DNA from: DASQPR01 sp035263025
GTDB lineage: Bacteria > Actinomycetota > Actinomycetes > Mycobacteriales > Micromonosporaceae
Direction of reading: 5' to 3'
Length of the DNA stretch: 64,000 bases
Assembly: GCA_035263025.1 (NCBI GenBank)
Contig: DATFRR010000169.1
Location: 1-64,000, forward strand
The position numbers were made by a program, and so were the translations under genes. Below the pieces are notes generated by a model. That model made no database searches and was not told the DNA's origin. It was given only the letters and a program-made list of their open reading frames with translations. Every line of letters starts with the position of its first letter. Within the stretch, counting starts at the first letter, position 1. Below are positions 40,894 through 49,488 of this stretch, piece after piece.

Positions 40894-40917
40894 GTACGAC
40901 TACTCCGCCAGTCGTAC
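40894..40917. promoter_or_regulatory. perfect inverted repeat, probable response-regulator site
   Basis: GTACGACT (40894-40901) and AGTCGTAC (40910-40917) are perfect 8-bp arms with an 8-base spacer. It lies 54 bases before the kinase start and 144 bases before the ABC operon. Inverted repeats in a divergent spacer are typical targets of NarL-family dimers. Assignment to the adjacent regulator is inferred from position. Confidence 0.5.
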
Positions 40918-41061
40918 CCGGCCGGGCACGTGTACTACCTCCGCGTGACGTGACCTCCGCCGTGCCGCGCGGTTGCTCGCGCTGCGGGTCGTCTGGAGTG
41001 GTATCGGAGAATCGGCCACCGGCTGACGACACGCACATGCCGTTCGCAGGACGCTGGCGGC

Positions 41062-41235
41062 ATGTACGGATTCCTCGCTCACCCCACGCCCGTGGCGATC
41101 GTGGCCGCGTCCGGCACCCATCACGGTGGTCGTGCGGCGCTCTGGATCATCGGCTGGCTCGTCGTGCTGGCCGTCGTCGTCGGCGTCGTCGCTTATCTGG
41201 TACGCCGGCGGAACCAAGGGGGTCGACGCCCATGA
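41062..41235 (+). CDS. 57-residue single-pass membrane protein leading an ABC operon
   Basis: A short frame from ATG 41062 to TGA 41235 encodes a 57-residue protein. It has a polar N-terminal segment (MYGFLAHPTPVAIVAASGTHH), one strong membrane helix (ALWIIGWLVVLAVVVGVVAYLV) and a basic tail RRRNQGGRRP. Its stop overlaps the ATG of the ABC ATPase gene (ATGA), which is the normal coupling inside operons and strongly supports translation. It could be a small subunit or regulator of the transporter. No family is recognised. Confidence 0.72.
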   Translation: MYGFLAHPTPVAIVAASGTHHGGRAALWIIGWLVVLAVVVGVVAYLVRRRNQGGRRP

Positions 41236-42176
41236 GCACGATCGAGGTACGCGGCCTGACCAAACGCTTCGGCACCGTCACCGCGGTCGATGGTCTCGAC
41301 TTCGAGGTCGACTCCGGATCGGTGGTCGGCTTTCTGGGACCCAACGGCGCCGGAAAGACGACCACGTTGCGCGTGCTGCTTGGTCTGGTGGCGCCGACTG
41401 CGGGTACCGCCACCATCAACGGGCACCCGTACGCCAGCCTGCCGGATCCGGTGCGCCTGGTTGGCGCGGCGTTGGAGGCCTCCGCCTGCCATCCCGGCCG
41501 GAGTGCCCGGAACCACCTGCGCATCCACGCATTGGCCGGCGGCGCCGGGCCGCGCGACATCAACCGGGCGCTGGACGCCGTCGGGCTGAGCGATGTTGCA
41601 GATCGGCGGGTCGGCGGGTTCTCGCTCGGCATGCGGCAGCGGCTCGGCCTGGCTACCGCGTTGCTGCACGACCCCGAGATCCTCATCTTGGACGAGCCGG
41701 CCAACGGGCTCGATCCGGAAGGCGTCCGCTGGTTGCGGCGTACGCTGCGCGGGCTGGCGGGCGAAGGCCGAACGGTGCTCGTGTCTAGCCACATTCTGGC
41801 GGAGGTGGCACAGACCGTCGATCGCGTGATCATCTTGGATCGAGGTCGACTCGTCACCCAGTCATCTCTTGCGGAGCTCGCGGCACGCGGTCGCCGAACG
41901 GTACGCGTGCGTACCCCCGAATCTCGGCGACTGCTCGACGCGCTCGGCGCGCGCGAATACATCGACGCCCGCGGTGTTGGCGATTGGGTGCATGTCAGCG
42001 GCGCCACTGCCGAGGAGGTGGGACTTCTCGCCGCTCGGCACGCGATCCCGATCTTCGAGGCAACAACCGACGGCGCAGATCTCGAAGACGCGTTTTTGGC
42101 CCTCACCAACGGCGCCTCGGGACAGCCAATACGCCGCGGCGGGGCCGATCAGTCGCCCGAGGAGGCATGCCGATGA
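41232..42176 (+). CDS. ABC-2 type transporter ATP-binding protein
   Basis: The 314-residue ATPase has Walker A (GPNGAGKTTTLRVLLG), Q-loop region, signature FSLGMRQRLGLA, Walker B ILILDEPANGLDPEG and the H-loop in VLVSSHILAE. A C-terminal extension of about 90 residues (TVRVRTPESRRLLDALGAREY) is typical of ABC-2/DrrA-like exporters. It pairs with the membrane protein encoded next. Starts and stops overlap on both sides (ATGA), so the three genes form one operon. The substrate may be a drug, a lipid or a peptide. Confidence 0.95.
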   Translation: MSTIEVRGLTKRFGTVTAVDGLDFEVDSGSVVGFLGPNGAGKTTTLRVLLGLVAPTAGTATINGHPYASLPDPVRLVGAALEASACHPGRSARNHLRIHALAGGAGPRDINRALDAVGLSDVADRRVGGFSLGMRQRLGLATALLHDPEILILDEPANGLDPEGVRWLRRTLRGLAGEGRTVLVSSHILAEVAQTVDRVIILDRGRLVTQSSLAELAARGRRTVRVRTPESRRLLDALGAREYIDARGVGDWVHVSGATAEEVGLLAARHAIPIFEATTDGADLEDAFLALTNGASGQPIRRGGADQSPEEACR

Positions 42177-42952
42177 GCCGGCTCGTACGCATCGAGTTGC
42201 TCAAGCTTCGCACGACGCGACTCACCTTTGGGTTGCTGGCCATCGGGACCGCCCTCTGCGCGCTTGACGCGGTGCTCCGCGATGCACGTGCCGGCAACGG
42301 ACGTCTCCCGCCGCTCGACACGGCGGCGGGGCTGAGCAATGGGTTGACGGTGACCGGCTTCGCGATGCTGATGGCCTGGGTGCTCGGTGTGACCATGGCC
42401 AGCGGCGAGTTTCGTCACCAGACCGCGACGCTGACCTACCTCCAAGCGCCCGCCCGAAGCCGCGTCCTACGGGCGAAGATGATCGCGTCCGGGATCGTTG
42501 GGCTCGCCTTCGGGGCCGGCGGCGCCGCAGCGACGACGGCGGTCTCCATGATCTTCGTCGCCGCTCGTGCCGATCCGATCTCGGTCGGCTCGGGCACGAT
42601 CGTTCGCTACGCCGTCGGCGCGATCGTCGGCGCCGCCCTGCTCGCCGCACTCGGCGCCGCGCTCGGTTCCGTAATCCGAGGCCAGCTTGGCGCAGTGATT
42701 GGCGTGCTGGTGTGGGCGCTGTTCGTCGAGTCGATCGTCGGTGGGCTGTTCAACAGCATCGGTCCGTTCCTGCCATTCACCGCCGCGACCACGCTGGCGG
42801 GCGCTCGTCTTGGCGGCGGCGGATTTGGTTACTCCGGATCCTCGACGGCGTCACCGCTGCCGTTCCTTGCCGCCGGGCTGCTCGTGGCCGCAATGGCGGT
42901 CGCGATCGGCGCGGTCGCGGCTCAGACCACGATCCGGCGGGACGTCACGTAG
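42173..42952 (+). CDS. ABC-2 type transporter permease
   Basis: The 259-residue membrane protein has about six helices (LTFGLLAIGTALCALDAVL, GLTVTGFAMLMAWVLGVTMAS, MIASGIVGLAFGAGGAAAT, YAVGAIVGAALLAALGAAL, GAVIGVLVWALFVESIVG, and a last one at LPFLAAGLLVAAMAVAIGAV). Its N-terminal RIELLKLRTTR motif and the conserved sequence SGEFRHQTATLTYLQAP are ABC-2 marks. GAGGAGG seven bases upstream supports ATG 42173. It overlaps the ATPase gene. Confidence 0.9.
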   Translation: MSRLVRIELLKLRTTRLTFGLLAIGTALCALDAVLRDARAGNGRLPPLDTAAGLSNGLTVTGFAMLMAWVLGVTMASGEFRHQTATLTYLQAPARSRVLRAKMIASGIVGLAFGAGGAAATTAVSMIFVAARADPISVGSGTIVRYAVGAIVGAALLAALGAALGSVIRGQLGAVIGVLVWALFVESIVGGLFNSIGPFLPFTAATTLAGARLGGGGFGYSGSSTASPLPFLAAGLLVAAMAVAIGAVAAQTTIRRDVT

Positions 42953-43044
42953 TCCCGGGTCGACGGGCACCACGCGTCCGGATGGGATCGTGAAATGTCT
43001 GGGTCGGATGTCGAATAAGCGGTGCGACCGTTCGACGCGTGGGT

Positions 43045-43572
43045 ATGACTGAGAACATGAGCGAACCGATCTCGACACGCAACCTCGACCGATACGGCTC
43101 CCCGGAGCTGCCGTGGAGCCGTCCCCGAGACATCCTCGCCGCCGATACGCCGGGCGTCGACCTGACGTTCTTCGTGGCGACCGTACGCCCCGATGGCCGA
43201 CCTCACTCGGCCGGCGTCGGAGCGACGTGGGTGGACGGCGACCTTTACTTCACGAGCGGGCCGGGCACGCTCAAGTCGCGCAACCTGGCTACGAATCCGG
43301 CATGCAGTGTGTCGGTGCGCCTACGCCAGATCGACCTTGTGCTCGAGGGGGAGGCGCACCGAGTCACCGACGGATCCACATTGGAGCGTCTGGCGGCCAT
43401 CTACCGTACTGGTGGCTGGCCCGCCTCGGTGGATGGTGAGGCGCTCACCGCCCCGTACAGCGCGCCGAGCGCCGGACCCGCGCCCTGGTACCTCTACCGC
43501 TTGACACTGCACACCGCGGTCGGCGTGGCCAGCGCCGAGCCGTACGGCGCCACCCGCTGGGACTTCATCTGA
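43045..43572 (+). CDS. pyridoxamine-phosphate-oxidase-like (split barrel) FMN/F420-binding protein
   Basis: The protein of about 175 residues has the split-barrel pattern: TFFVATVRPDGRPHSAGVGATWVDGDLYF, then KSRNLATNPACSVSVRLRQIDLVLEGEAHRV, and a last strand ending GATRWDF. These match the general PNPOx-like/F420-binding family with the conserved Arg-Asn-Leu in the cofactor loop. The function is unspecified. ATG 43045 is chosen; an in-frame GTG two codons earlier and ATG 43057 are alternatives. It stands alone. Confidence 0.85.
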   Translation: MTENMSEPISTRNLDRYGSPELPWSRPRDILAADTPGVDLTFFVATVRPDGRPHSAGVGATWVDGDLYFTSGPGTLKSRNLATNPACSVSVRLRQIDLVLEGEAHRVTDGSTLERLAAIYRTGGWPASVDGEALTAPYSAPSAGPAPWYLYRLTLHTAVGVASAEPYGATRWDFI

Positions 43573-43624
43573 CGCGCGCCCGACATCCCGGCGGTAAAGC
43601 GCACATAAGTGGCAGGCTGCAGGT

Positions 43625-44275
43625 ATGACGACGGCGCGGATGTCACACGCAGCGGCGGCGCAGATCCTTGCCAAGCGCGACCCGGTAATTGCCCGCCTGG
43701 TCGCCGAGACCGGACCGCCGAGGCTCCGACGGTTTCCGGACCCGCCGTTCGCTGCGCTCGTACGCGCCATCGTCTACCAGCAGCTTGCCGGCTCCGCCGC
43801 GATGGCTATCCACGGACGGTTGGTCGCCGCGCTGGACGATGTGGTGGAGCCCGGACCGCTGGCGGCGTTGTCGGACGAGACATTCCGCGCGGTCGGCATG
43901 TCCCGCAACAAGGTGTTGTCGTTGCGGGATCTGGCCGCCAAGGCACTAGACGGCAGCGTGACACTGTCGCCGCGGTCGCTGGCCCAGCGCAGCGACGAAG
44001 AGATCATCGCAACGCTCTCGACGGTACGCGGCATCGGCAGGTGGACCGCCGAGGTGTTTCTGCTCTTTCAGCTTCGCCGGCTCGACATCTGGCCGACCGG
44101 CGATCTCGGGGTCCGTCACGGGTACGGGTTGGGCTGGGGCGTACCCACGCCAACGGCGAACGAGTTGGAACCGCTCGGCGATCCGTTCCGCCCGTACCGG
44201 TCAGTTGCCGCGTGGTACTGCTGGCGAGCCGCGGAACTCTATGCCGGCGCCGGCGAGAGTGCGTTGACCCGGTAG
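43625..44275 (+). CDS. DNA-3-methyladenine glycosylase II (AlkA-type HhH-GPD)
   Basis: The 216-residue base-excision repair enzyme has a helix-hairpin-helix at 133-145 (TVRGIGRWTAEVF) and catalytic Asp160 in WPTGDLGVRHG, both in the AlkA arrangement. The N-terminal FPDPPFAALVRAIVYQQLAGSAA is the usual start of the domain. It removes alkylated purines from DNA. No Ada or other alkylation-response gene lies next to it. The ATG at 43625 gives a short N-terminus compared with E. coli AlkA, as is common in actinobacteria. Confidence 0.92.
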   Translation: MTTARMSHAAAAQILAKRDPVIARLVAETGPPRLRRFPDPPFAALVRAIVYQQLAGSAAMAIHGRLVAALDDVVEPGPLAALSDETFRAVGMSRNKVLSLRDLAAKALDGSVTLSPRSLAQRSDEEIIATLSTVRGIGRWTAEVFLLFQLRRLDIWPTGDLGVRHGYGLGWGVPTPTANELEPLGDPFRPYRSVAAWYCWRAAELYAGAGESALTR

Positions 44276-44295
44276 TGCCGCGCGCAGCCGCCCTG

Positions 44296-44598
44296 TCAGA
44301 ACTCGTCCGGCATGGACATCTTGCGCAGGTACGTGAACTCGGGCTCGCTGCGGACCTTGGCGGCCTCCATCACGTTGAGAATGTCCTCCTGCGTGTCGAA
44401 GAAACGCTTGAACGACGCTTCGTCCGGCCATTCGTCGATCACGACGATCTCGCCGTTGCCGGCCGCGAACATGTGGTGGATGCAGCCGGCCTCGCGGCCC
44501 GAGTCGGCGATCCGAGTGATCCGGTCCGCGTTGGCGTTCGCCCAGCTCTCCAGGGCAGCCGGATCGGCCTTTGCACGCATCATCATGATGACGGACAT
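44296..44598 (-). CDS. small antibiotic-biosynthesis-monooxygenase-like (dimeric alpha/beta barrel) protein
   Basis: The 100-residue protein begins MSVIMMMRAKADPAALESWA and continues with a helix and paired strands (GCIHHMFAAGNGEIVVIDEWPDEASFKRFF). This is the ferredoxin-like layout of ABM/EthD-type proteins that form dimeric barrels. The activity is unknown. GGGGAGG five bases upstream fixes ATG 44598. It is convergent with the alkA-type gene (20-base gap). Confidence 0.75.
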   Translation of the reverse strand: MSVIMMMRAKADPAALESWANANADRITRIADSGREAGCIHHMFAAGNGEIVVIDEWPDEASFKRFFDTQEDILNVMEAAKVRSEPEFTYLRKMSMPDEF

Positions 44599-44799
44599 GG
44601 TTGCCTCCCCTCGGTTCACATGATCACGAGCCTAGGCGATCGACTGGACTCGTCTGGCTGGATCCGCGGTGTTGATCGCGCGTGGCACCTGGTGAGACGC
44701 GCGTCATGGTCTGAGTCGAACGGGCGAGCGCGGTAATAGCATGACGACCGTGCGAGGTATGGACTGGTCCCGGCATCCGGTGGTTACCGTTACTCCCGG

Positions 44800-46296
44800 A
44801 TGCCCGGGATGAGTGCGCCACCGGGGAACGCGCCCGCGCCCGCGCAACGGACGGCCACGGTTGGGTTCCGGTCCGAGCGAGGCCCGATCCTCATCTCGCT
44901 GATGCTGTCGGTCAGCCTGGTCGCCATCGACTCGACGATCATTGCGACCGCGGTACCCTCCATTGTGGCCGATCTTGGCGGCTTCGCGCAGTTCCCGTGG
45001 CTGTTTTCGGTGTATCTGCTCGCGCAGGCCACGTCCGTACCGATCTATGGAAAGCTCGCCGATCTTGTCGGCCGCAAGCCGATCATGTTCGTCGGAATCG
45101 GTCTGTTCCTGCTCGGATCCGTGCTGTGCGGCACGGCATGGTCGATGCCGGCGCTGATCGCCTTCCGCGCGCTGCAAGGCCTCGGCGCGGGCGCGGTAGC
45201 GCCGATGAGCATGACGATCGTCGGGGACATCTATTCGACGGCGGAACGCGGCAAGGTGCAGGGCTATATCGCGAGCGTGTGGGCCGCCTCGTCGGTGGTC
45301 GGTCCGACGCTGGGCGGCGTGTTCTCCGAGTACCTGACCTGGCGGTGGATCTTCTATGTCAACGTGCCGCTGTGCGTGCTCGCCGCGTGGATGCTCAGCC
45401 GCAGCTTCAAGGAGCGAGTCACGCGTCAGCGGCACCGACTCGACTATCTTGGCGCGTCGCTCCTCACCATGGGTTGCACGCTGCTGATCCTCGGGCTGAT
45501 CGAGGGCGGCGTGGTGTGGTCGTGGGCGTCGGTGGCCGGCATCGTGATCCCGTTGGCCGGTGTGGCGCTGCTCGGCGCCTTCGTGGTCGTCGAGCGCCGC
45601 GCAGCGGAGCCAGTGCTGCCACTGTGGGTCTTCCGGCACCGGATGCTGCTCACCACGACGCTCGTGTCGTGTGGTGTCGGTGCCGTGCTGATCGGCCTCA
45701 CGTCGTACGTCCCGACGTTCAGCCAGGGCGTGATCGGCGTCGGCCCGCTCGTCGCCGGCTTCACCGTCGCCGCCCTCACGCTCGGCTGGCCGATCACCGC
45801 CTCGCAGTCCAGCCGCGTCTACCTGCGCGCCGGCTTCCGATCGACGGCCCTGATCGGCAGCGCGACCGCACTGCTCGGCGCGTCCCTGACCATGTTGCTA
45901 ACCGCTGACGCGACCGTGTGGCAGGTCGCCGCGATGTGTTTCATCGTCGGCGCCGGCCTCGGCTTCGTAGCCGGTCCGGCGCTGATCGCGGCACAGACCA
46001 CGGTCGGGTGGTCGCAGCGCGGTGTGGTCACCGGTACGAACATGTTCGGCCGCTCGATCGGCAGCGCGGTCGGCGTCGCCGTGTTCGGTGCGATCGCGAA
46101 CGCCGTTCACCACTCCGCGGGCGTGACGCCGGCCGTGACGCTTCTCGCGCGCGAATCGCACGATGTGTTCATCGGCGTCGCGGCCATGACGGTGCTACTG
46201 GGTCTGGCTGTCGTCGCCATGCCGCGTACCCGAGCCGACACCGTATCGGTCGAGCCGGCGCCGGCCCGTGCAGCAGCCCTGGCCGAGGAGCATTAG
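44800..46296 (+). CDS. MFS drug/proton antiporter, DHA2 family (14 helices)
   Basis: The 498-residue transporter has about 14 membrane helices, with motif D1 (VSLVAIDSTIIATAVPSI) in helix 1 and motif A GKLADLVGRKPIM between helices 2 and 3. Motif B is in FRALQGLGAGAVAPMSM, motif C in VGPTLGGVFSEYLTWRWIF follows, and TNMFGRSIGSAVGVAVFG comes near the end. By family it expels hydrophobic or cationic compounds using the proton gradient. No TetR repressor is adjacent, which is unusual for DHA2 exporters. ATG 44800 or ATG 44809 may be the start. A stem-loop follows the stop. Confidence 0.93.
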   Translation: MPGMSAPPGNAPAPAQRTATVGFRSERGPILISLMLSVSLVAIDSTIIATAVPSIVADLGGFAQFPWLFSVYLLAQATSVPIYGKLADLVGRKPIMFVGIGLFLLGSVLCGTAWSMPALIAFRALQGLGAGAVAPMSMTIVGDIYSTAERGKVQGYIASVWAASSVVGPTLGGVFSEYLTWRWIFYVNVPLCVLAAWMLSRSFKERVTRQRHRLDYLGASLLTMGCTLLILGLIEGGVVWSWASVAGIVIPLAGVALLGAFVVVERRAAEPVLPLWVFRHRMLLTTTLVSCGVGAVLIGLTSYVPTFSQGVIGVGPLVAGFTVAALTLGWPITASQSSRVYLRAGFRSTALIGSATALLGASLTMLLTADATVWQVAAMCFIVGAGLGFVAGPALIAAQTTVGWSQRGVVTGTNMFGRSIGSAVGVAVFGAIANAVHHSAGVTPAVTLLARESHDVFIGVAAMTVLLGLAVVAMPRTRADTVSVEPAPARAAALAEEH

Positions 46297-46315
46297 TCCG
46301 ACCCGCGTCCGAGTC

Positions 46316-46341
46316 GCGACGTTTATTGATACCGACGTCGC
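46316..46341. terminator. stem-loop after the MFS gene
   Basis: GCGACGT (46316-46322) pairs with ACGTCGC (46335-46341) around an AT-rich 12-base loop, 20 bases after the stop codon. No U-tract is present. It may act as a terminator. Confidence 0.4.
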
Positions 46342-46380
46342 ACGCTAACCTGACGCGAGACAAACATCCACGGAGTGTCG

Positions 46381-46899
46381 ATGAACATCACCTTCGTACG
46401 GCGCGCGGACGCCGACCGGGAGCGCCGGCAGTTCTGGGCGATGGCTCATTACCAGGTCCGCGTGATGTGGGCGGTCAGCGCTCTGTTCGTTGCGCTCGGT
46501 GCCGGCGTGGCGGTGCTTGGATTCACCGAGCGCGTGGAGCCGTTCGGACCCGCCGGTATCGCTCTGGGCGTTGGCGGCGTTTGGATCGCGCTCGTGCCAT
46601 GGATTCTGTTCCGTGGAGCGACGCGTCGGGGCGCGTCACGCGCCGCCCCGGACATCACGATCCGCTTGACCGACGACGAGGCGGCCTTCGACTCGGCCCT
46701 GTCGCAGGCGCGTTTCAAGTGGCCGCTGGTCAGGCGGATCGAGGACCGAAACGGATTCTGGATCGCTCGGGGCGAGCGGCGCGTGCTGTTCACGCTCCCG
46801 CAGGAGTGCATGGCCGCCGAGCAAGTTGCCGAGTTCCGGGCGTTCCTCGCCCACCGTACGCCACCGCAACCCGCGCATCCGGAGGCCCAGCCGAGGTGA
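46381..46899 (+). CDS. YcxB-like membrane protein
   Basis: The 172-residue protein has two close membrane helices (MWAVSALFVALGAGVAVLGF and AGIALGVGGVWIALVPWILF). A cytosolic beta domain follows (PDITIRLTDDEAAFDSALSQARFKWPLVRRIED, FWIARGERRVLFTLPQECM), the layout of YcxB-like proteins (compare the protein at 4556-5101). GGAG five bases upstream supports ATG 46381. Its end overlaps the start of the NYN-like gene by four bases (GTGA), so the pair is an operon. Confidence 0.75.
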   Translation: MNITFVRRADADRERRQFWAMAHYQVRVMWAVSALFVALGAGVAVLGFTERVEPFGPAGIALGVGGVWIALVPWILFRGATRRGASRAAPDITIRLTDDEAAFDSALSQARFKWPLVRRIEDRNGFWIARGERRVLFTLPQECMAAEQVAEFRAFLAHRTPPQPAHPEAQPR

Positions 46900-47264
46900 A
46901 CGGGGCGCTCCCGGTCTTGATCGTCGATGCCGCCAACGTCGTCGGGTCGCGCCCGGACGGGTGGTGGCGCGACCGGCTGGGTGCGGCGGGGAGGCTACGT
47001 GACTCCTTGACGTCGCTTGCCGGCGACCACGAGGTCGTCCTGGTCGTCGAGGGTCGAGCCCGGCATCTCGCTCCGATCGACGGGGTGGACGTCGTCGCCG
47101 CCCCAGGTTCCGGCGACGACGAGATCGTCCGGATCGCCGCCGCCAAGTCGGGGAGCGGCCGCGCTGTCGTGGTCGTGACAGCGGATCGTGAACTTCGGCA
47201 GCGGCTGACGGCAATCGGGGCCGAGGTAGCCGGGCCGCGAACGTTGCCGTACGCGAGGCGCTGA
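46896..47264 (+). CDS. small NYN/PIN-like domain protein
   Basis: The 122-residue protein starts at GTG 46896, overlapping the previous stop. It begins PVLIVDAANVVGSRPDGWWRDR, with the DAANVVGSRPDG motif, and later has ELVL-like VVLVVEGRAR, then GSGDDEIVRIAA and VVVVTADRELRQRL. This acidic-residue pattern (Asp in strand 1, GSGDDEI, TADREL) is that of PIN-like NYN nucleases or NTP-pyrophosphohydrolase-associated proteins of actinobacteria. A metal-dependent RNase activity is plausible but unproven. It runs convergent with the large synthase gene. Confidence 0.75.
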   Translation: MNGALPVLIVDAANVVGSRPDGWWRDRLGAAGRLRDSLTSLAGDHEVVLVVEGRARHLAPIDGVDVVAAPGSGDDEIVRIAAAKSGSGRAVVVVTADRELRQRLTAIGAEVAGPRTLPYARR

Positions 47265-47277
47265 CACGACAGTGTCG

Positions 47278-49485
47278 CTAACGGCGTCTGGCGTCGACTC
47301 GTCGCGGTGGCGGTTGTCGCGGTGGCGGCGGCTGTCGCGGTGGTGGTCCCGGGCGTCGCAGCCGCGGGTCCGGAACTCTTTGGCGGACGGCGGCTGTCGC
47401 GACCGCACCGGTGCGGTGCAGGCGATGCCAATGCAGTCGGCCGCCAATCAACGCCATGACGGTCGACTGAACGACCACGAGGTACATCAGCTGTCGGTAG
47501 ACGATCTGCTGGAACGGAAGCGTCCAAAGGCTTCCCGCGCGCTCGGAGTCAAGGCGGAGGGCGTAGTAGGCGGTCAGCATCTGCAACGCGGCGAACCCGA
47601 GCCAGACGGCCGCGACCTGTAGCCATGGCAGGAACAGCGCGCCGTAGATCGCAAACACGTCCACGGTCGGTGCGGCCAAGGGCAACAAGATCTGGAAGAT
47701 AAGCAGGTACGTGAGACCACGGCGGCCGAGCCGTCCGGCGCTGCCGCGTTGCGTGACGGCCTGCCGGTGCTTCCACATCGCCTGCAGCGTTCCGTAACAC
47801 CATCGATAACGCTGACGCCAGAGCTGCCGGAGGCTCGACGGCACCTCGGTGAACGCGATCGCGTCCGGACGGTAGACGATGCGCCAACCGGCCCGACCGA
47901 TCGCCATCGTCAGGTCGGTGTCCTCGGCGAGTGTCTGGTCGGAGACTCCGCCGACGCTGGCGAGTGCCGGCCGGCGGAATGCACCGATCGCGCCGGGTAC
48001 CGTCGGCATGCAACCGGCGACGTCGAACATCCGTCGATCCAGGTTGAACCCGATGACGTACTCGAGGTGCTGCCAGCGACCGAGTAAACCTCGCCGATTG
48101 GCGACCTTCGTGTTGCCCGACACGGCGCCGACCTCGGGATCCGCCAGCGGTTGGACAAGCCGTCCGAGCGCACGCGGCGTGAACACGGTGTCGCCGTCGA
48201 CGAGGACGAGAATGTCGTAGCGCGCCACCGAGATTCCGGTGTTCAGTGCGCCCGGCTTGCCGGCATTCGGCTGGCTGACGACCCGTACGTTGCGGAATCG
48301 CAGTGACCGGACGATCGCCGCGGTGTCGTCGGTGGAGCCGTCGTCGACGACGACGACTTCGATGCTCGGATAGTCGCTGCGGACAAGCGATGTCACGGTC
48401 GCCGCGATGTTCGCCGCTTCGTTGTAGGCAGCCACCACCACGGATACCCCGCCGAGGTGCCGCAACGGTCGTCGCGCTGTCTTTCGGAACCGTCGCTGAT
48501 GGGCGGCGGCGAACGCGGCCTGGAGCGGCAACCGCAGCACACCGAGCGCCAGCGCGATGACCAGCAGCACCGTCATCGCCGTCGCCGCGCCGTCACCGAT
48601 GCGTTGCAACAGTCGCATCACCTGGCCGCGCACACGCTGGCTGGTGGTGGCACGCGCGGGGGCCGGCAGGGACAGCGCTTCACTTACCGTGGTAAATCGA
48701 TAACCGGCTGCCTTCAGACGGGGGATCAGGATCTGAAGGGCGGCGACCGTCTCGGAGCGGTTTCCGCCGCCGTCATGGAGGAGCACGATGGCGCTTGCGC
48801 CATTGGATGGCGTGGCCGCGCGAACGATCGCGTCGACGCCGGGCCGCTTCCAGTCAACGGTGTCGAGATCGGCAACCACGACGAGGTAGCCGGCGGCAGC
48901 AACACCGCGCCAGGCCGAGAGGTCGGCGGCCGTCACCGCGTCGGGTACCGATGAGTATGGCGGCCGCATCAACCGTGGCGTGATGCCCGTTGCGCTCGCG
49001 ATGGAATCTGCTCCCAGCGAGACCTCGATGCGGCGGCGCCACCCCGGCGCAGTGGTGAGGTCCGGATGCGTGAACGTGTGTACGCCGATCTCGCTGCCCT
49101 GGGCGATCACCGCGCGGGCGAGGTCGGGATGCTCGTTGACCTGCGTACCGATCTCGAAGAACGTGGCGTGCACGTGGTTCTTGTCGAGCACGCGAAGAAC
49201 CTGCGGAGTCCAGCGTGGATCCGGGCCGTCGTCGAAGGTCAACGCGATTGTCTTGGCCGGCAACCTGGCGGTCTGCGCAGTGTCGCCGGTCAGTCGGAGC
49301 ACCGGACCGCCATGGAGCACCGTAGAAGGGGCGGCGGCTCCGGTGGTCGGTGGCGAGGGCCCGCGACCGTCACCGCCGACATTGGTGGCGTACCCGTGAA
49401 GGCATAGCTCCGCGAGCAGCGCGACGAGCAAGAGTCCGACGAGGATCCAATGGGCGCGAGGGCCGCGCGGCGGCGTGTTGGACAC
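47278..49485 (-). CDS. bifunctional polysaccharide deacetylase - GT2 processive glycosyltransferase membrane protein
   Basis: The 735-residue protein fuses two activities. After membrane helix 1 (WILVGLLLVALLAELCL) comes an extracytoplasmic NodB deacetylase domain (LTFDDGPDPRW, GVHTFTHPDL, MRPPYSS, VLLHDGGG). After a second helix comes a cytosolic GT2 domain (VVVAAYNEAANIAATV, VVVDDGSTDDT, VDGDTVF, TLAEDTDLTM, WRQRYRWCYG with the QxxRW motif). Two or three more membrane helices follow. The design resembles PgaB plus PgaC/IcaA, which make and partly deacetylate poly-N-acetylglucosamine. The C-terminus is a Pro/Arg tail encoded by a CCGCC-type low-complexity tract. Confidence 0.92.
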   Translation of the reverse strand: MSNTPPRGPRAHWILVGLLLVALLAELCLHGYATNVGGDGRGPSPPTTGAAAPSTVLHGGPVLRLTGDTAQTARLPAKTIALTFDDGPDPRWTPQVLRVLDKNHVHATFFEIGTQVNEHPDLARAVIAQGSEIGVHTFTHPDLTTAPGWRRRIEVSLGADSIASATGITPRLMRPPYSSVPDAVTAADLSAWRGVAAAGYLVVVADLDTVDWKRPGVDAIVRAATPSNGASAIVLLHDGGGNRSETVAALQILIPRLKAAGYRFTTVSEALSLPAPARATTSQRVRGQVMRLLQRIGDGAATAMTVLLVIALALGVLRLPLQAAFAAAHQRRFRKTARRPLRHLGGVSVVVAAYNEAANIAATVTSLVRSDYPSIEVVVVDDGSTDDTAAIVRSLRFRNVRVVSQPNAGKPGALNTGISVARYDILVLVDGDTVFTPRALGRLVQPLADPEVGAVSGNTKVANRRGLLGRWQHLEYVIGFNLDRRMFDVAGCMPTVPGAIGAFRRPALASVGGVSDQTLAEDTDLTMAIGRAGWRIVYRPDAIAFTEVPSSLRQLWRQRYRWCYGTLQAMWKHRQAVTQRGSAGRLGRRGLTYLLIFQILLPLAAPTVDVFAIYGALFLPWLQVAAVWLGFAALQMLTAYYALRLDSERAGSLWTLPFQQIVYRQLMYLVVVQSTVMALIGGRLHWHRLHRTGAVATAAVRQRVPDPRLRRPGPPPRQPPPPRQPPPRRVDARRR

Positions 49486-49488
49486 GGT

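Noticed and set aside
40275..41231. Long plus-strand frame upstream of and continuous with the ABC ATPase
   Set aside because: The segment before ATG 41232 is antisense to the histidine kinase and Arg/Ser-rich. The ATPase start is fixed by family length and the ATGA overlap.
44704..45639. Long minus-strand frame opposite the MFS transporter
   Set aside because: Highly charged His/Arg/Asp-rich shadow; the transporter motifs lie on the plus strand.
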